Shown one piece after another: positions 59,801-64,000 of a DNA stretch of 64,000 nucleotides. The position numbers and the translations under genes were made by a program. Below the pieces are notes generated by a model. It ran no database searches and had not been told where the DNA came from. It saw only the letters and a program-made list of their open reading frames with translations. How positions within the stretch are numbered: position 1 is the stretch's first letter; each line of letters starts with the position of its first letter. The DNA comes from Tethya wilhelma (lineage: Eukaryota; Porifera; Demospongiae; Tethyida; Tethyidae). The stretch covers positions 12,527,057 to 12,591,056 of the forward strand of contig CAXIPT010000002.1 of the NCBI GenBank assembly GCA_964030475.1, read 5' to 3'.

Positions 59801-62657
59801 GGATTCTCAAAGCCATCACTTTGAAAATTGAAAGTGAGCTTCTTGATAATCTCCTTGGCCTTGTCGATCTGCTCAACAGAAGCTAAGAAAACAAAAGGAG
59901 AAATAGTTCAAGTTAGAACCCATTCCTCCAGGCAGGTGAATGACAGAGGCATTGCAGCATACCTTTAGGGTGCTCTCCATAGTCAACATTCCTCAGCTCT
60001 TCAGCAAACGGTAGAAAGACAACGTGGAAACCAGGAGCTGACACCTGGATACTGTTCTCATCCAACTCCTCTTTCTGTGAGATCATAACATGTCAGTGAG
60101 GATCCACACAAAACACACAACTACTGTATAAACACACACTGATCTAGCTATAGCAGCTACAGCAGCTACAGCATGCAGCTACAGCTAGTAAACTGACCTG
60201 AGGCACAAGAGCTACAAACCTAGGAGGTGCATTGGAAGTGGGGGTGTAACGACAGATTGCTATCACATCTCTTGCCAGACAACGATCAAGCAAAGCAGAA
60301 AACAATCGACTACTTCCATTGATCTCCTGTGGAACACGTACCAGAACAGACCAGATTCTAAATAAAGCACACCATACTTACATGCAGTCATGCAACTATA
60401 CACCACTCACACTTTCATCAGGATATATAAAGCTGGAAGGTTTGATGTACATGTGTCTCTTGAGTTTGGAACGAGGCTTGAACCCCATGAGAGTCAGTCC
60501 TAGTAGAGGAGAAGAACTCATGCACTTTTTGAGGCATACATGTAGATGCAGTTCAGCTCACCTCTGTCACTAAGTTTCTTCATTTCTGTGACCTCTTCTT
60601 TCTCAAAGATGACCTTTTCTCCTCCAAACTCTTGATAGTACTTGATGTCAGTGGGCATCAGCTCAGCACCAGTGTCCTAGCACACAGCATACAAACAATA
60701 GCCACGATCATAAAGATAATTTGATACAATGCTTACATTACACAGCATCTTGGTCTGAGTCTTCAGCTCCTCATTGGTTCTCTGGTCCAAGCGTACAAAG
60801 CTTGGCTTCTTGGCTTCCCTCACAAGACAATAACTACATGACAGCAAAGTATATAAAAGCATTTTTTATCGATGTAACAATGAGCCCTGCTTACACTCCA
60901 ACACCTAGATCCAGCCCAGGTCCTAAACTGAGAGAGATCCTTTGCATAGCACGTTTCTTGAACTCCTTGGAGCGCACCCTGTGCACATATCAATGAGTGA
61001 ATGTTGACACCACATAGGGCACAGCAAACAGAAATAAATTATGCAATGATAATGATGGCCAAAGTGAGTGTAGCACCTGGTTAGAAGTTCTTCAAACTTC
61101 TCCGATGGATTTGGAAGTAAAGTTACATCATCATCTCCAGTGGAAATGACATCCTACAACATATCAGGAAGAAATGAATGGGGAGCATACAGTAATAGTC
61201 ACCGCAAATTCCAATGATCTACCGAGTGGTGGTATCCTTACCTGATAAAATGCTGAGACATTGAAAGAGCTCCCTATGTGCATTAGGTCGATTTCAACAC
61301 CATTCTCAAGAAGGTCCTAATACATGATTGTGAATAAGTGTAGCTAAATATACAGCACCTGTACTCATATTAGGCAAGAGAGTGTATTCATATCATGTAC
61401 CTTGGCCTTGGTCTTGGCCTGCCTCTGGAGGGAGGGGCTAGTGATGTGAGGGTTGTCGTTGTTGGTGAAGAGAAGAATCCTCTTATGACTGTTCTTGGCC
61501 GCCCTGGAGTGAAAATTTCAACATCAACATCACCAGTCATACACATAATGTGCAATTATCCTTGCAAACAAGGCCTTCCCAAACCTCATTCCTAGCTATA
61601 AATGAGAGGGGGGTATTCCTAACTTTGCTGACTGCTAAGCAAAGGGAATCAAAGTGGGGGAGCCTAGCACACAAGGTTGATGTGTGCTTGACACAGCTCT
61701 TCAGTAGAGCAGCCCAAAAGGCTATGCTACACGTACAATCGTAATAAGCTAAGGTTACTCAAAGGCTGTGTTTATTCTTACCCAGTGGAGAGCATAGAGG
61801 AGCAGGTCCAGAGCACATCACTCAGAGAGTAGGCATCGCAGTGACCGTACTTGGTGTCAAAGTCGTCAAAATCATCAGCTACAAGGCCAGGGCAACAAAT
61901 GTGCACAATGTGTGGTATATAGTGGCAACACTTTAACGTACATACAACAACATGCAACTCACTGGTCAACATCTCTTCAATCTCTTTGATACGAGGTGCA
62001 TCAGGTGTATCTAACTCCTATCAGCAAAACAATTTTAACTGAACAAACTTATATTGTTGCAGCAGGCATATTGAATCAAGCTATATCTAGTTCACAGCAA
62101 CCTTTGCTGTACCATGTGTAAAAAAATATGCATTTCATTTAGGGCAATGTCAAGTCTATAGATATACCTTGTTGGGCACAATGAACAGATGCGATAAAAA
62201 CTATTGTGAACTAGGATAAATGCTGACTAGCTACATGGCTCACCTGAAGGATGTAGACATGTTTAAAGTCATTTGGATTCTTATGCTTGTCCTGTGGGGA
62301 AAAAAAGAAAAGTATATCAGTTGTGGCAGTGACAGCATGGGGGCGGAGCTTGGAGGTGACGGAGGACTTACGGTGCCAAAGAAAACCACTGCAACCGAAT
62401 CCTTATCATTACTGATGATCTTATTCAACAGAACACTCTTCACACACTGTTGAAATATGCAGCATAGATTAATTTAGATTGGTGAACAACACACAGTAAT
62501 AAAAAAAGGCGTATGTACCACATCATCACTTACCTTCATACAAAGTTCAAAGGGCACTTCTCCATCCCCACTCCTGCTGAACATACCTTGGGTAGAGTCA
62601 ATGAGGAGGATGAGAGAATCTTTGGAGGTGGAGTATTGCTGGTGTGTGTGTGTGTGT

Positions 62658-62704
<47 letters not shown>

Positions 62705-63200
62705 TTTGTTTGTTTTCCATTGCCTAGCTACTCTATTGTTACCTCCACCCATTCAGTAACAGGCAATTAGCCTAAAAGCTTGCTAGCCAGACTCTCCACA
62801 AAAAATGGGTGGTCTGGCTAGTCACACTAGGGTTAGTCTGGGCACCAGACCCTTCCTTTCTAGCTTTTCTTTCCCTTTTCCCCCCGCCTATTCCCCACCC
62901 CCCTAAAACCTAGCAAGAAAGGGTCTGGTGTCCAGACTACACTAGGGTCACAGGGGGTCAATGGCAAACAGACTAGTTGCATGCCCTAAGAGGGGGGCAC
63001 TCGATATATGCAACTATAATGTGCGCATGTGTGACCATCTACCATGACCTGCATGGATGATGGCACTGATTGCTCAGTCATACAACACCACCATAGTACT
63101 TAGTCTGGCTAGTACTCACTTTGGAAGGGTCAAATTCATTGTCTTCATCTTCATCCTGGTCATCTCCCCAACCTCCCCCCCACGTTCCCCACGTGGACAT
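56824..63200 (-). CDS. XRCC6 (Ku70), DNA end-binding subunit of non-homologous end joining
   Basis: Nineteen exons, minus strand: 63200-63120, 62638-62534, 62446-62372, 62291-62244, 62017-61963, 61878-61782, 61503-61401, 61316-61242, 61153-61077, 60978-60895, 60833-60737, 60676-60562, 60499-60411, 60326-60198, 60074-59963, 59882-59799, 59591-59401, 57355-57263 and 56937-56824. All GT-AG and in phase; 607 aa, close to human 609. Order: acidic N-terminus ([20 protein letters not shown]), vWA-like domain ([40 protein letters not shown]), Ku core beta-barrel ([23 protein letters not shown]), helical arm ([13 protein letters not shown]), a basic cluster KKRTAKRK and a SAP domain ([17 protein letters not shown]). 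It pairs with Ku80 to thread onto DNA ends. The start is chosen over an in-frame upstream ATG (63290) by family fit. Intron 17 hosts another gene. Confidence 0.97.
58101..58108 (+). promoter_or_regulatory. TATA box of the nested secreted-protein gene
   Basis: TATAAAAG stands 110 bases before the ATG at 58211, with CATTCCCATGC...GCATGGG-type inverted sequence and TGATCATCAGATGAGCTGA just upstream. It shows that the nested gene has its own promoter. Confidence 0.65.
58211..59161 (+). CDS. Secreted Cys-rich protein nested in Ku70 intron 17
   Basis: A single-exon gene of 316 residues on the strand opposite Ku70. Residues 1-20 are a signal peptide ([18 protein letters not shown]). Residues 40-80 form a short coiled coil ([20 protein letters not shown]). 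The rest is one Cys-rich domain with [88 protein letters not shown] and TNDIELRIC near the end. I recognise this pattern from numerous unnamed secreted proteins of cnidarians, sponges and lancelets; no function is established to my knowledge. Higher GC and no introns set it apart from its host gene and suggest insertion as a retrocopy or compact gene. Confidence 0.85.
   Translation: MVVAVLLITAAVFLHIGEGASSYPLQNCSLNFNFENECVTKDEVQGLIHLEMESMQETMETIMNSVNELRNNTAQLLEHPEPSYIPACGGPGWRQVAFVDMTHGSSSCPSGLKFTQYPNNKRTCGRAHTNSGDCSSTKFSTGGDRYTKVCGMLAGYQVGETSAFHGHLTSSQTLEGWYVDGVSITHGAPGSRQHIWTYAAGYTDRDDNRYSTEQCPCDVANTRVVSPSFVGSDYFCESATDRSWGPSWYGEFFPGDPLWDGQGCKPTSTCCQFNRPPWFTKTLPGSTTNDIELRICTQRSGTSEDTALERIELYIM
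62642..62780. repeat. (TG)n tract and dispersed repeat, copy 4, in Ku70 intron 1
   Basis: Read on the Ku70 strand, a CA run of about 60 bases ends directly in the CCAG acceptor of exon 2. The core of the dispersed repeat (CTACTCTATTGTTACCTCCA) follows on the plus strand. A reverse piece of it lies at 62944-62990. Confidence 0.8.
62829..62950. repeat. Hairpin in Ku70 intron 1
   Basis: CTAGGGTTAGTCTGGGCACC at the left and GGTGTCCAGACTACACTAGG at the right are inverted, with AGACCCTTCCTTTCTAGC matching GCTAGCAAGAAAGGGTCT-type sequence further in. The loop is C-rich. MITE-like; its insertion next to the dispersed repeat makes the intron a repeat nest. Confidence 0.7.
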
Positions 63201-63595
63201 CGTCAAAATAAGTTGGAACCAGAGTTGGAACAGCAAGCAGAGAATGAGTGAAGCTAGCTGGCTTGCAAACGCAAGTTCACAGAGCGCCAATTTGAATCAA
63301 ATAAAGGTAAGGATCGTTTTTGGGCTGGTGAATTCAAATGACGACCTTTTCCACACACAAAAAGTCTGCGTTATTTGGAAATTCAAATGCTATTACTTTG
63401 TGCATACCTGGCTGCTCTTCTTAGGAGGTGAATACTTTCTTAGATTACCATAATATAGCAACTTAGCAAGGCAAGTAAACCTGCCTCCAAATGACTGAGA
63501 TGTGTGTTTTGCTTCAGTATCAAACAGGCCAGCTATAAAACTTGCAGCACTGATACATGCACACACTCAAATGTGATTTGTAGAATTATGAAAAA
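63201..63595. other. 5' flank of Ku70
   Basis: Promoter and 5' untranslated region are expected here. Only AT-rich sequence without a TATA box or CpG cluster is visible. No other gene. Confidence 0.45.
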
Positions 63596-63599
63596 ATGA

Positions 63600-63866
63600 G
63601 AGCAAAAAAATATTGGAAATATAATGAGACACAAGAATGGCTAAATTGTAAAAAGCAAGTAAGCAAGATGGAATGGCTGTTAGAGTGTGTAAGGAATTCT
63701 TCCTGTGGGCAAATGAGGGCCTCAATATGGAAAGAGGACGTTACATGCAGCCCGGGCCATACAGAAAGAATTCTGCACACACTCTAACAGCCATTCAATC
63801 TTGTTTGCTTTCTTTTTATGATTTAGGCATTCCTGTGTTTCATTACATTTCCAATGTTTTTTTTTT
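63600..63866. repeat. Foldback element with arms of about 100 bp
   Basis: The left arm (about 63600-63705) and right arm (about 63765-63866) are inverted with scattered mismatches; shared cores are ATTGGAAAT, AATGGCTGTTAGAGTGTGT and GAATTCTT. The loop is about 60 bases with GCAGCCCGGGCC. Both arms read as a similar short peptide (WLLECV), a by-product of the inversion. MITE or a strong hairpin RNA source. Confidence 0.75.
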
Positions 63867-64000
63867 AACTTGTTGCAAATTAGAATCGTCTTTTTTTTAA
63901 GTAACACAAGAGGCATTACCAGTATAATCAGATTTCAAAACATCCTTTAAATTCAGTGAAGTTGTACATTCACGACTGTGTGTGTCCTTAAACCTGTTTG

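Noticed and set aside
63078..63290. Longer Ku70 N-terminus from the ATG at 63290
   Set aside because: The added 30 residues are hydrophobic and unlike any Ku70, whereas MSTWGTW fits the family start.
63121..63453. Plus-strand 110-codon frame over the Ku70 start
   Set aside because: It is the antisense of Ku70 exon 1 and its flank; its Ser-rich part mirrors the acidic Ku70 N-terminus.

Overview
The window is nuclear DNA of a eukaryote, almost certainly an early-branching animal. Genes have many short GT-AG introns, DNA is AT-rich, (AC)n/(TG)n microsatellites are frequent, and three genes are clear animal orthologues: YIPF3, UBA3 and XRCC6 (Ku70). The compact introns, AT-richness and a nested sponge/cnidarian-type secreted gene suggest a sponge (a demosponge such as Amphimedon would fit), but this is inference. 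Eight isolated n characters (13638, 13972, 17023, 24431, 25736, 27566, 37462, 50309) mark assembly joins, and some order and orientation in the left half is doubtful.

Layout. 1-3.3 kb: an intact ten-exon YIPF3 gene behind a 35-bp minisatellite. 3.8-6.5 kb and 10.4-14.6 kb: decayed YIPF3 copies. 30.6-32.7 kb: a second copy of the minisatellite plus YIPF3 exons 1-6, cut off inside intron 6. 7.8-10.2 kb: the first member (A) of an unrecognised family of two-exon, multi-membrane-spanning proteins. 12-22.8 kb: repeat-rich DNA with MITE-like foldbacks, a broken HECT-type E3 ligase gene, a two-exon DDE integrase-core transposase with one frameshift, and tandem satellites interrupted by a 914-bp TIR element. 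22.8-30.6 kb: a degenerate minus-strand Ty3/gypsy LTR retrotransposon, split by a 3.1-kb block that carries an orphan exon of the same membrane family (B). 32.8-34.4 kb: tandem exon-like repeats with a MITE in them.

35-53.6 kb is a head-to-tail cluster of the membrane family: C, D (pseudogene), E, F and G, with fossil 5' and 3' ends between them. Each intact gene has exon 1 (signal peptide and a Cys-rich, N-glycosylated ectodomain of about 230-250 residues) joined by a phase-0 intron to exon 2 (about eight hydrophobic segments and a cytoplasm-like tail ending in an E-x-T/I-P-L signal). I cannot name this family; it is the best candidate here for something undescribed.

53.9-63.2 kb is a conserved housekeeping block on the minus strand: XRCC6/Ku70 (19 exons, 607 aa) followed 199 bp downstream by UBA3 (17 exons, 435 aa, one GC-AG intron). 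A single-exon plus-strand gene for a secreted Cys-rich protein sits with its own TATA box inside Ku70 intron 17. The last 800 bases hold the Ku70 5' flank and a foldback repeat.

The named genes have unrelated jobs: Golgi membrane traffic, NEDD8 activation and DNA end joining. No shared pathway is implied by their proximity. The membrane-family cluster is the only group whose arrangement suggests a common, diversifying function.
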